Positions 43,915 to 52,485 of a stretch of DNA of 64,000 bases are shown here, in pieces. The stretch comes from Bradyrhizobium acaciae (GTDB lineage Bacteria; Pseudomonadota; Alphaproteobacteria; Rhizobiales; Xanthobacteraceae). The translations under genes and the position numbers were made by a program. The notes beneath the pieces were generated by a model. That model made no database searches and was not told where the DNA came from. It was given only the letters and a program-made list of their open reading frames with translations. Where the stretch lies: NCBI RefSeq assembly GCF_020889785.1, contig NZ_JACMYK010000013.1:1-64000 (forward strand). Direction: 5' to 3'. Within the stretch, counting starts at the first letter, position 1, and each line of letters starts with the position of its first letter.

Positions 43915-43957
43915 GATGTTCTCCCCTATTTTCTGTTTGTTATTGTGATTGAAAAGC

Positions 43958-45076
43958 CTACGGATGATCGGGCTGCGCTCGCGCGTAGCCGCGAAGCGGC
44001 GGCGGGGCGCGTTGCGGCGAATAGACGAAGTGCTCGATGCCGCTGTGAACGTGCTGGAGAATGCGGTCGCTCGGGCGCTCGTCGAGGCCAATGTGAACGA
44101 CCGTCGCGAGATCCAGGAAATAGCGATGCGCGTCCTCTTTCGAGGTGATCACGGGGATCTCACCCGCATAGATGTTTTTCGGGACCGCGACTTTTCTGCC
44201 GGCAAGATAGGCAACTTCCTGCCACCAGGACGACAAGGTCTCCGCGGCATAGGTGCTCACGCGCTTGCCCGAGCCGCGACGCCATTTGTCCGATATCCGC
44301 AGGGCGCTCGCGTCCTTGCCGTCAAAGGCGTTCGTCAGCGTCAGCGCGACATCGCCGAACAACTCCAGCATCGTAAGGTGCGTTCTGAAGTGCGGTCCGA
44401 GCGCGACGACATCGTCCGATAAGCGATCGAAGCGCAGGACTCCCGCGGGAGTCAGGTATCTGCGCCGTGCGGCGGCAACGCCTTCCTTCGATTCAAAAAA
44501 GCGGGCCATGGGCGATGGCGTATATACCGAGAAGGCTTCGAACGGCATCTCGTCCGGGAATTTCTGGTGCGCCCGCAAGGTCGGAAACGTCCAGTTATCG
44601 ACGAAGCGGCCGCCGACCGTCGCATAGAGCGCGGCTCCGCCTGCGATGGCGCACTGCTCGAGATAAAACGTCTTCTGGTTTGCCGGGATACCGACGCTTC
44701 TCCAGCCGTCGAGACCGGCTACGATGTGCGCGATTTCATGGGTCAGGGTGTGACCCAATACATTGTACTCGTGATTGTCGGAATGAAGTGCGCCGTTCCA
44801 AGGTGGATTTCCGTCACGGTAGAGGATATGTGCGGAGCCAAAAAGGCCTGGCCTGTGATACACGACCGCACTTGAAGGCGTGGTGCCGGCGTGCATCTTC
44901 TCCACGGTCTCGGCAAAGTCACGGTTCAGGCTCCAGCCCGTGGCCCGCGCAGCCGTGTGCGAGGTCATTGTGATCTTTGTTTGCAGGAGGGCTTCCGCCT
45001 GCGTCAGGAGATCGTGTGCCGTGCGCGGAAAGCGCGCTGCATCTGGCACGGTTTTAATGGCGTCAAAGAATTTCAT
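43958..45076 (-). CDS. HExxH metallopeptidase-like protein
   Basis: A 372-aa protein. GHTLTHEIAHIVAGLDGW places a zincin HExxH at about residues 113-117, with a further Glu in TFYLEQCAIAGGAALYATVGG as candidate third ligand. A helical N-terminal part (DLLTQAEALLQTKITMTSHTAARATGW) and a C-terminal beta/alpha part follow. It could be a protease or a peptidase that activates partners in the operon. No signal peptide is seen. It is the first gene of the operon, 44 bp before the VWA gene. There is no clear Shine-Dalgarno before the ATG at 45076. Confidence 0.7.
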   Translation of the reverse strand: MKFFDAIKTVPDAARFPRTAHDLLTQAEALLQTKITMTSHTAARATGWSLNRDFAETVEKMHAGTTPSSAVVYHRPGLFGSAHILYRDGNPPWNGALHSDNHEYNVLGHTLTHEIAHIVAGLDGWRSVGIPANQKTFYLEQCAIAGGAALYATVGGRFVDNWTFPTLRAHQKFPDEMPFEAFSVYTPSPMARFFESKEGVAAARRRYLTPAGVLRFDRLSDDVVALGPHFRTHLTMLELFGDVALTLTNAFDGKDASALRISDKWRRGSGKRVSTYAAETLSSWWQEVAYLAGRKVAVPKNIYAGEIPVITSKEDAHRYFLDLATVVHIGLDERPSDRILQHVHSGIEHFVYSPQRAPPPLRGYARAQPDHP

Positions 45077-45083
45077 ATCAAAA

Positions 45084-45110
45084 ATGAGTACACGTTATGA
45101 GTGCACTCAT
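45084..45110. promoter_or_regulatory. Palindromic operator candidate upstream of the HExxH/VWA operon
   Basis: ATGAGTGCACTCAT (45097-45110) is a perfect 14-bp palindrome. ATGAGTACAC (45084-45093) repeats its left part with one change, 13 bp apart, so two dimers could bind in tandem. The site lies 8-34 bp upstream of the minus-strand ATG at 45076. Confidence 0.55.
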
Positions 45111-45505
45111 TCGTGCATATCCATTGATCTTCACTCAACAGAAATCGCTGTCTAAAAAATTCAGGGGCTAATGTCGCAATCGAACATTCAAATTGGCTAA
45201 AAAGAACAATTGAGCCTTGAAAACGAAGATTTTCAGCGGTGGCGGTGAAAGCCTCACCGAGAATTACTTTCAGCTTGTTGGCCGGAAACGAGAACCATTC
45301 CCCATCAAAGTAGAGAGCGCTTTCGCGACGCCAGAGCGGATACCCGACTTACGTCCAGATGCCTCTTACACTTTCGATAGAAATCAAGGCTCTAGCGCCA
45401 AATTAAGCCTTCCTAAGCGTGCGGCCGCGTAGACTCTCAGCTTTGCCGCGACTGCGGCGAGATCCCTGAATTTCGACGCTGGAGTTCGCTATTCTTTTCG
45501 ACGAT
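45111..45505. other. Intergenic region, no gene supported
   Basis: About 395 bp between the divergent operons. A 71-codon TTG-started frame (45217-45432) has no Shine-Dalgarno and no recognised family, so it is left out. No hairpin of note was found. Confidence 0.4.
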
Positions 45506-47560
45506 TTGAACCCACCTCTCGCTTCTGCTCCCGGCACAGCCGGTTCGACCGATGCTGCCGCGATGGTGCGTTATCTCGCAGGGCTAAAAAATGTGTCGCT
45601 CAATCCCAAACAGGCAGACGTTGCCACGGACTGGGCGAACAAGTGTTTAGCAGGAATGGGGCCGATCGTCGGTCACGAGGACGAGCTGAGAGTCAGTCCG
45701 CTGATAACCCGCTTCATCGACATTATCCTCAACATGATGGCTGCGATGCAGGTCATGCAGCTCGTCGAAGAGCTCGTTGAAGGCAAGGTGTCGCCCGATC
45801 CCAGAGTAACCCTGGAGCGCGGCCAAGCCGAAGTAGATCGCTTCACTGGCGGAGCGGCGCTCTACAGGTGGCCCGATATAGAGGAGATGTTCACTCGCCA
45901 TTATGGCGACCTGCCTTGGGCGCCGATCGTTGCCACCGATGAAAGTGGCACGACCACCACCTACTACATGCGCAACTGGAAACTGCACCGTGATCCCGCC
46001 GAGGGGCGAGCACTTCACCGCAAGAACCGGCACGGGGAGCTATCGGAGTATTGGGTCGACGGCGTTCGCCATCGACCGCACGCGCAAGGCCCCGCGCTGA
46101 TCAACGAGAACTTTGAAGGCGATAATGTACGATCCCTTCAGTTCTTCGAGAACGGTATCGTGCACCGTCCGTCGAGCGAAGGACCCGCGATCCTTTGCAC
46201 GTGCAAAGAAACGACCCTCTTAGAGGTGTATATAGAGAACGACCGTGCACATCGTGATCCGCGGCAGGGACCTGCCATTCTTGAACGCGTGTTTGGGATG
46301 CAGAATTATACGACGATCGAATACCGCGAGAACGGGACGCTGAATCGCCCATCCGAGGATGGACCGGCGCTCCAGTGGATCGACGAGCGCGGCAAAGTGA
46401 TCCGTGAAGTCTTCGAAGAACGGGGTATCCGCCATCGCAATCCCATGGAAGGGCCCGCTTTTTGGGCACTCGAAAACGGCCACGAAGAATTCGAGTATAT
46501 GGTGCAAGACAAGCTTCACCGGGACGAAGCCGAAGGACCGGCCAAATTCACGCGTGATGCCGCAACGGGCATCGTCGTGCGGGAAGAGTACCGTCGCAAC
46601 GGCGTTTTACATCGCTCGAACGGCCCCGCATCGATGGCGCGGGACACAGCGGGCCGAGTGACCCTCGAAGGCTGGTTACGGGATGGCCTGATGCACCGCG
46701 ACGAGCAGGACGGCCCGGCGCTGGTCGAACGGGACAGCGAAACGGGCGTATTCGTTCTCGAATTCTATTACCAACATGGCGAGTTGCATCGTCGAAAGGG
46801 TCCCTCACGGATTGAACGTGACAGGACAACGGGCATAGTTTCCATGGAAGAATATCACCTGGAAGGACGCCTGCATCGGGAGGAGGATCAAGGCCCCGCT
46901 TATTTCTTGCGAGATACGGAAGCAGGCGTTGTTTTGTTGGAGTGCTACTATCGGGACGGCGAGATGCACCGCCTGTCCGGACCGGCAAGCATTTCGCGCG
47001 GCGCAACCGGGCAGATCATTGGTGAATGTTGGTATCTAAACGGTAGGTCGCACCGCGAGGACGGGCCCTGCGACATCTATCGTGATAACGACGGAAATAT
47101 CGTGAATGAAAGCTATTACGTCGAGGGCCGGCCGCATCGCCTCGACGGTCCAGCGATCCTGGGGCACAACAAAGCGGGCCGGATCACGGAAGCGTGCTGG
47201 TACGTCGATGGGAAACTCCACCGTGATCCCAAGGATGGCCCCGCGGAGTTTCGCTTGAAACCAACGGAGCACAACACATACCGCAAGACGACCGATGAGC
47301 ATGGCGAGACACGGGACGAACTGGTGGAGCGCCAGCTCGAGTGGACCGAGGCGTCCCAAACCGAGTTCTACTTAAACGGCGAACGTCATCGCGAACCGGC
47401 GGACGGGCCTGCCGTGATCGAGCAGGATGCCGCAGGAGACATCCTTCGGGAAGAATATTGGGTCGGTGGCAAACAGGTGGCGGCACCACCGCGCCTTACG
47501 AAGCCACCCCGCCTTTCCTCGCAAAAGACCAGGAAACGAGGAAAGAAGCCGAGCCAGTAG
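45506..47560 (+). CDS. Long HR-x-GPA repeat protein (16 repeats)
   Basis: A 684-aa protein. A helical N-terminal domain (about 1-110; QADVATDWANKCLAGM and FIDIILNMMAAMQVMQLVEEL) precedes about 16 tandem repeats of roughly 30 residues with a 'Y..G..HR...GPA' core, for example GIVHRPSSEGPAI, GVLHRSNGPAS, GRLHREEDQGPAY and GKLHRDPKDGPAE. It ends EEYWVGGKQVAAPPR and a Lys-rich tail, the same cap as the short protein at 23007-23546. Repeats of this type form elongated beta structures like MORN repeats. It is divergent from the HExxH/VWA operon. The TTG at 45506 is the first possible start; the true start is uncertain. Confidence 0.7.
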   Translation: MNPPLASAPGTAGSTDAAAMVRYLAGLKNVSLNPKQADVATDWANKCLAGMGPIVGHEDELRVSPLITRFIDIILNMMAAMQVMQLVEELVEGKVSPDPRVTLERGQAEVDRFTGGAALYRWPDIEEMFTRHYGDLPWAPIVATDESGTTTTYYMRNWKLHRDPAEGRALHRKNRHGELSEYWVDGVRHRPHAQGPALINENFEGDNVRSLQFFENGIVHRPSSEGPAILCTCKETTLLEVYIENDRAHRDPRQGPAILERVFGMQNYTTIEYRENGTLNRPSEDGPALQWIDERGKVIREVFEERGIRHRNPMEGPAFWALENGHEEFEYMVQDKLHRDEAEGPAKFTRDAATGIVVREEYRRNGVLHRSNGPASMARDTAGRVTLEGWLRDGLMHRDEQDGPALVERDSETGVFVLEFYYQHGELHRRKGPSRIERDRTTGIVSMEEYHLEGRLHREEDQGPAYFLRDTEAGVVLLECYYRDGEMHRLSGPASISRGATGQIIGECWYLNGRSHREDGPCDIYRDNDGNIVNESYYVEGRPHRLDGPAILGHNKAGRITEACWYVDGKLHRDPKDGPAEFRLKPTEHNTYRKTTDEHGETRDELVERQLEWTEASQTEFYLNGERHREPADGPAVIEQDAAGDILREEYWVGGKQVAAPPRLTKPPRLSSQKTRKRGKKPSQ

Positions 47561-47708
47561 CGTTGTATTTCAACGGCCTAGATGATTAAGAAGCGCTAAC
47601 ACCCAATTAAGGGAAATTAAGCCCGTTCATCGGATAATTGGATCGGCTGCACGCGCGGTTTATTTGGCGCGTTATTTTCGACAGATCTATTTTTGAAGTG
47701 ATTTCGCT

Positions 47709-48917
47709 GTGAGTACAGCAACCGACCAGTCCGGCGACACCTTTCTCGCACGCCGCTTCAACTTTCTTGGGTTTCCAGGTGAGAGAGACAAGACGCGCGG
47801 CGCGATGCCGTATACGTCTTACGCTGACCTACGTGCCGAGTTGGGTGACGATAACGCGGCTGCTCTCGTGAGCAAGGTTGGTGTGCTCGTTCAAAAGCGT
47901 GGGCTTGAAGCGCTTGGCGTGCCTTTACCTCACGCGGTCGATCGGATCGTGCAATCGCTCACCGCTGACGAACGCCGTACCATGGCTGAAGGTGGCACTG
48001 TGCCACGCGTGGAATCCCTCATCAGCGCGGAAGTTAGCCAGGCCGAGGCCCAACAGAAGCTCGCTCGCGCGAACGCCGATGACATCAAAGCCGCGGCTAT
48101 TGGCCAATATGCCGCGCTTGGGCTTCTCGGTGGGCGTAAAGGTGACATCGCAGGCAAGGCGGACAATGGTAACGCGGGTAACGGCAGGGAACTCTCTTCC
48201 TACGAGCGGCAACAGGCTGAACAGGTTAGCAAGGCGCTCGCCGTGGCGGAGAAATACGGCCTCGGCTGGGTTGCCAACAATCCTGAGCTTCTGCGCCTTG
48301 GTCCGTCGGCGATTAAGGCCTTGGCGGATGTTCATCTTGAAAATGAAAGCTACGAGCGCTTCAAACGCGGCGGCTTGAGCGACAAGGGTATCGTTGGCGG
48401 TGCCCGCTATTTCAGGCGGACTGGTGGCGACTTCAACGAATACAGCAAGTCGTACGAAGAAACGAAGAAGAGCCTTCCGGCCGCAGATCAGGACGCTCAC
48501 GCTCGCGCAGTCGATGGCTACTTCAAGGCGGTTGGTGGCGAAAAACCACCGACGCCCGTCGAAGAAGAAGCGGCGAAGAAGGAGTTCAACAAAAAGATGG
48601 ATGAAATCGGGGAAAGAAACCCCGCAGCGCGGAAGCATATCGAGCATGAAAAGGAGCAGCTCAGAACGCAGAAGAAGGAGGAGAAAGCAGTAAAGGCAAA
48701 GGCGAGCGCGGATACGAGCGCTAATGACGACTTGTTGGCATCGATCAATTCGTCAAGCCCTGCGCCCGCCAATAAAGTATCAGATGCAAAGCCAGCTTCG
48801 GCCACTCATACTGCTGCAGCGGAAGCGCCAGCGACGGGCAAGAAAGATGACGCGGCAAAGCCCAAGCCGCAGCAAACCGCCAGCGTGGCAGCGAAACCAA
48901 AGGGTATGTCAGTTTAG
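47709..48917 (+). CDS. Hypothetical protein with Lys/Ala-rich tail
   Basis: A 402-aa soluble protein. The N-terminal region (about 1-120) is helical (SYADLRAELGDDNAAALVSKVGVLVQKRGLEALG). A middle domain (GLGWVANNPELLRLGPSAIKALADVHLENESYERFKRGG) follows, then a long Lys/Glu/Ala-rich disordered tail. No enzyme motif was recognised. GTG start; it follows the repeat protein by 148 bp on the same strand. Its function may be structural or adaptor-like, but this is not supported by any motif. Confidence 0.6.
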   Translation: MSTATDQSGDTFLARRFNFLGFPGERDKTRGAMPYTSYADLRAELGDDNAAALVSKVGVLVQKRGLEALGVPLPHAVDRIVQSLTADERRTMAEGGTVPRVESLISAEVSQAEAQQKLARANADDIKAAAIGQYAALGLLGGRKGDIAGKADNGNAGNGRELSSYERQQAEQVSKALAVAEKYGLGWVANNPELLRLGPSAIKALADVHLENESYERFKRGGLSDKGIVGGARYFRRTGGDFNEYSKSYEETKKSLPAADQDAHARAVDGYFKAVGGEKPPTPVEEEAAKKEFNKKMDEIGERNPAARKHIEHEKEQLRTQKKEEKAVKAKASADTSANDDLLASINSSSPAPANKVSDAKPASATHTAAAEAPATGKKDDAAKPKPQQTASVAAKPKGMSV

Positions 48918-49279
48918 TTCAATGACGCAGATGTGCGCGGCAGTTTAGCTGCGACGTCGCAGGCATTCTCGCGGGTGATCGTGCCAAGTCTCGCAAACTC
49001 AGCCGGCTGTGATTTCTTGAAGTCGGCAATCTGTACGAGACATTTCTTCAGGGCAGCCTCAACCTGAATTTGCGCCCTCGCATCTTCCGTACGTTTAACT
49101 GATTCACAAATGGCTTTCTTACCGATGTCCGAAATCGTCGAACAGTCCGGCGTGGTGTTACTCACGACATTGATCTGCTGGGCGGCGGCGGGGAAAGCCG
49201 AGACCGCTGCGAGCGTCACGAGGCCTGCGCCGAAAGCGGCAGTACGAAATTTAGTTTTGATCGACGGGCGAAAGAGCAT
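48914..49279 (-). CDS. Small secreted hypothetical protein
   Basis: A 121-aa protein with a signal peptide (FRTAAFGAGLVTLAAVSAFPAAAQ, cleavage after about residue 34). The mature part has four Cys (TPDCSTISDIGKKAICESV, ALKKCLVQIAD and ENACDVAAK), suggesting two disulphides. It converges with, and overlaps by 4 bp, the preceding gene. The ATG at 49279 is used. No family was recognised. Confidence 0.55.
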   Translation of the reverse strand: MLFRPSIKTKFRTAAFGAGLVTLAAVSAFPAAAQQINVVSNTTPDCSTISDIGKKAICESVKRTEDARAQIQVEAALKKCLVQIADFKKSQPAEFARLGTITRENACDVAAKLPRTSASLN

Positions 49280-49451
49280 GAGCAAGTCCGTGTATAATGT
49301 AGCACAGACGTGGGCTAAGTGCTTATAGTTACTTTACTTTCATCACTACACTACTGCGCATATTGTTGCTTTGACCTATAACTACTTGTAGCCTTTACCT
49401 TATATTTCTACGGCACCGCTCTTAACCAAGCGGAGCAGGGGAGCGAGTTAT

Positions 49452-50144
49452 TTGAATCAATTGGCAAAATCCGCTTGCAACAATATGCGCAGGACTGTTG
49501 CGGCTCAGGGCCACAGCGGCGGCGGGTACAGTTTCAGCCTGTATGGCCCCGAGGGCGGGCGGAAATATCTCAACCGCGAGGAGCGGCGTCGCTGCCTCTC
49601 CGCCATGGCGACACTTGAAACGGACGATCGGCTTCTCGCAATGACTCTCGCATGCACAGGTATGCGCATCAGCGAAGCCCTCAGTATCGTCCCTCTCTGT
49701 TTTCAGATCGAGGCTTGCATCGTCGCTGTTCTGTCTTTGAAACGCCGTTCTGTCGTCTGGCGCGAGATCCCTATTCCGCCCTGGCTCATGGCCGAGCTTG
49801 ATTCGCATTTTGGCATCGCGGAGGCGCAGCGTGATCCGGTACGTTCCCGACAACGCATATGGCCGCAACACCGTGTTACGGGCTGGCGCACGATCAAGCA
49901 GGTAATGATGTTTTCTCAAATCGCAGGACGCGCTGCATGCCCGCGCGGCCTTCGCCATTCTTTCGGCGTCGGCACGCTTCAAGCCGGAGTACCGCTGAAC
50001 AGAGTTCAAAGCTGGCTTGGTCACTCACGGATCAGCACGACGGCCATCTACACTGCCGCATGCGGCCCGGAGGATATCGAGTTCATGGCTCAGTTTTGGC
50101 GCGATTCCGATTTGGATCGGAGGCCAGATGAAAAGACGGGCTAA
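49452..50144 (+). CDS. Short tyrosine recombinase/integrase
   Basis: A 230-aa protein containing only the catalytic domain of tyrosine recombinases. Residues recognised are the first Arg in TGMRISEAL (about 74), a beta-hairpin Lys near LKRRSVVWREIPIP, RGLRHSFGV (second Arg and His), LGHSRIST (His) and AIYTAA (nucleophile Tyr). The first His of the usual HxxR motif is Arg here (RGLR). The usual N-terminal core-binding domain is lacking, so a partner or accessory contact may be needed. The TTG start at 49452 has GGGGAG upstream. It overlaps the following XRE gene. Confidence 0.8.
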   Translation: MNQLAKSACNNMRRTVAAQGHSGGGYSFSLYGPEGGRKYLNREERRRCLSAMATLETDDRLLAMTLACTGMRISEALSIVPLCFQIEACIVAVLSLKRRSVVWREIPIPPWLMAELDSHFGIAEAQRDPVRSRQRIWPQHRVTGWRTIKQVMMFSQIAGRAACPRGLRHSFGVGTLQAGVPLNRVQSWLGHSRISTTAIYTAACGPEDIEFMAQFWRDSDLDRRPDEKTG

Positions 50145-50361
50145 CGAAATCGACGGGATCATCGGCGAGAACCTGCGCTTCTACCGCGTCATGCGCAAAA
50201 TGACCCAAGAAAAGCTTGGGCGGGCTGTCGGGCTCAGCTTCCAGCAGATTCAGAAATACGAGAAAGCTCTGAGCCGCATTGCCGTTAGCACTTTGCTCGA
50301 TATCTCCAAGGCGCTTAACATACCAATGGTATTGTTTTGGACGGACCGACGAGGCCGCTAG
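50128..50361 (+). CDS. XRE-family HTH regulator
   Basis: A 77-aa Cro/CI-type regulator with the helix-turn-helix in ENLRFYRVMRKMTQEKLGRAVGLSFQQIQKYEKALSRI. GGAGG lies 6 nt before the ATG at 50128, which is inside the recombinase gene (17-bp overlap). The single domain is followed by a short helix (LLDISKALNIPMVLFWT). It may control the recombinase or the genes downstream. Repressors of this size are common on phages and ICEs. Confidence 0.85.
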   Translation: MKRRANEIDGIIGENLRFYRVMRKMTQEKLGRAVGLSFQQIQKYEKALSRIAVSTLLDISKALNIPMVLFWTDRRGR

Positions 50362-50493
50362 CGGCGAAAGAGCTAGGGATAGTAAGTCGTCCGGCCGGGC
50401 GCTACCCGAGCGACCTTCAAAAAGCGAAGCGCTTCGGTCTTGTTGAGGTGAACCGCACATGCGTGCGGATTCCCCGGCCGGTCCCGATGCCTC

Positions 50494-50757
50494 TCACCGG
50501 TAGGTAGGAGGCAAGCCGTTAACAAGGTTGCAAACGATACGATACACTTCGTAGGTTCCGAGCTTTGGAAATCTTTCATCGATAGGCTCTGCCCAAAAGC
50601 GCGCTGCCGGGTAACCGCGCTCATGCCAGTAAGCCTCCAAACGCTTCGCCAGCGCCATTGCGCCTTTTCGGCTAAGCCAGTCGGAGTTATCAGTTTGTTC
50701 GTTTGTATTTGCTGCTTCTAATGATGAACAACCGCCCGGCTCGCCTACTCTCTTCAT
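50494..50757 (-). CDS. Small hypothetical protein
   Basis: An 87-aa protein with the segment SDWLSRKGAMALAKRLEAYWHERGYPAARFWAEPIDERFPKLGTYEVYRIVCNLVNGLPP, which looks like a short conserved domain common in alphaproteobacteria. No function is known to me. ATG 50757 has GGGAG 6 nt upstream; ATG 50799 is an alternative. It is divergent from the SRAP gene. Confidence 0.6.
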   Translation of the reverse strand: MKRVGEPGGCSSLEAANTNEQTDNSDWLSRKGAMALAKRLEAYWHERGYPAARFWAEPIDERFPKLGTYEVYRIVCNLVNGLPPTYR

Positions 50758-50908
50758 CAAAATCTCCCGCTGCATTTGTTTGGAAACGAAGTCGGACATT
50801 AGCGGGAGGGCTCGACGCACTTTCAAATTGAAACTTGATGCAAAGCAAGTTGATCAATCGGCATACGCCGATATGTACGATCCGAATTTCGATTGCTAGG
50901 ATGTTTTC

Positions 50909-51631
50909 ATGTGCAATCTCTACAGCATCACAAGCAACCAAGCTGCCATCGTTGCGTTGACGCGTGCAATGCGCGATGTGACCGGCAACATGCCCGCATT
51001 TCCCGGCGTCTTTCCCGATTACCGCGCGCCGATTGTCCGCAATGCGCCTGACGGCGTGCGCGAGCTATGCTTTGCGCGGTGGGGCATGCCGTCCTCTCAA
51101 GCGGCCTTGATGGAAGCAACAAAGAAGCGGGCAAAAAAGCTCGAAGCGAAGGGCCAACAGATCGACTTCAAGCAGCTGCTTCGAATGGAGCCTGACGGCG
51201 GCGTCACCAACATCCGCAATGTGAAAAGTCAGCACTGGAAACGCTGGCTGGGGGTACAGAACCGTTGTGTCGTGCCGTTCACGTCATTCAGCGAGTTCAA
51301 CAGGGTAGCTGGTGGTGATGTTTGGTTCGCCTTCAACGACGATCGCCCGCTGGCAGCGTTTGCCGGCCTCTGGACGAATTGGACATCGGTACGCAAAGTC
51401 AAGGAAGGCGAAACCACCAACGATCTGTTTGGCTTCCTGACAACCGAGCCGAATGATGTCGTGGGCACCATTCATCCCAAGGCGATGCCGGTGATTCTGA
51501 CGACACCTGACGCCATTGAGACCTGGCTGACGGCGCCACCCGAGGAAGCGCTGCAATTGCAGCGTCCCCTGCCGGATGGCACACTGATGATCGTGGCTCG
51601 AGGCGAGAAGGAACATGGCTTGACCAGCTAA
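50909..51631 (+). CDS. SRAP (YedK/HMCES-type) abasic-site DNA-protein crosslinking protein
   Basis: A 240-aa SOS response-associated peptidase-family protein. After Met removal, Cys2 (MCNLYSI) is the nucleophile that forms a thiazolidine with abasic sites in single-stranded DNA. The active-site Glu lies in VVPFTSFSEFN and the His in GTIHPKAMPVIL, so the catalytic set is complete. The insertion around residues 70-100 is a known variable region. It is 18 bp before the CoiA-like nuclease gene on the same strand. A DNA-damage context is supported by the imu cassette 2 kb downstream. Confidence 0.9.
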   Translation: MCNLYSITSNQAAIVALTRAMRDVTGNMPAFPGVFPDYRAPIVRNAPDGVRELCFARWGMPSSQAALMEATKKRAKKLEAKGQQIDFKQLLRMEPDGGVTNIRNVKSQHWKRWLGVQNRCVVPFTSFSEFNRVAGGDVWFAFNDDRPLAAFAGLWTNWTSVRKVKEGETTNDLFGFLTTEPNDVVGTIHPKAMPVILTTPDAIETWLTAPPEEALQLQRPLPDGTLMIVARGEKEHGLTS

Positions 51632-51648
51632 AGTGCGAGGGGGCGACT

Positions 51649-52461
51649 ATGAAGTTTGCACAAATTCTCGGGGAACGCATCGAAGCGCACCCGGGCAAAT
51701 CCGCTACGTGTCCCGTCTGCGAAGCGTCGGTCATCGCAAAGTGCGGCGAGCATAGAGCATGGCACTGGGCACACCGCGGCGTCCGCAATTGCGATCCATG
51801 GTGGGAGCCGGAAACGGAATGGCATCGCGAGTGGAAGAACCGCTTTCCCGCGCATTGGCAGGAAATCATCCGTAGAGCGGACAGTGGAGAAAAGCACATC
51901 GCCGACGTGATGACGGACCGCGGCGTTGTTCTCGAATTTCAGCACTCGGCTTTGCGTCGGGACGAGCGCGAGGCGCGGGAAGCCTATTACCAGAACATGG
52001 TCTGGGTGGTTGATGGCCTGCGCCGTATTCGGGACAGGCCACACTTCTTCAGCGCGCTCGGATCTGGCAAGATCCTTGCCGCCAATCCCATGACGATCGG
52101 ATTGCGGGTGAAAGGAAACGCCCTCATTCGTGATTGGGGCGCGAGCGCGGTGCCCGTGTTCTTTGATTTCGGCGATGCAGCCCAGCCAGACGATCCGCTA
52201 AACTTTATCAAGCCCATCCTATGGGCGCTGAAGCCGCAAAGCCCGTCGGACATGGCAATTCTCACACCAATAACGAAGGCCTCGTTTGGCGCATTCTTTG
52301 CCGAGGGCCGGCCCTATGAGACCTTCGATGTATCGGCCGCGTTGAACCGAGCCGGTCTCGCTCCGGCGTCGCCGCCCCTTCCGCCTCCACCATCCGGTCG
52401 CGACGTCTTGCGGGAGCATTTCGCGCGGACGTTCAACGCCCGGGCACGACGCAGATTCTGA
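51649..52461 (+). CDS. CoiA-like nuclease
   Basis: A 270-aa protein resembling the competence protein CoiA nuclease family. The N-terminus has a zinc knuckle (SATCPVCEASVIAKCG and HWAHRGVRNCDPW) and a PD-(D/E)XK-like core: GEKHIADVMTDRGVVLEFQHSALR (Asp and the 'EFQ' strand). C-terminal Pro-rich tail (APASPPLPPPPSGR). It could process or degrade DNA during repair or restriction. It is co-transcribed with the SRAP gene, 17 bp after its stop. Confidence 0.78.
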   Translation: MKFAQILGERIEAHPGKSATCPVCEASVIAKCGEHRAWHWAHRGVRNCDPWWEPETEWHREWKNRFPAHWQEIIRRADSGEKHIADVMTDRGVVLEFQHSALRRDEREAREAYYQNMVWVVDGLRRIRDRPHFFSALGSGKILAANPMTIGLRVKGNALIRDWGASAVPVFFDFGDAAQPDDPLNFIKPILWALKPQSPSDMAILTPITKASFGAFFAEGRPYETFDVSAALNRAGLAPASPPLPPPPSGRDVLREHFARTFNARARRRF

Positions 52462-52485
52462 AGGGCGACGGGCGTCCGCGCTTTC

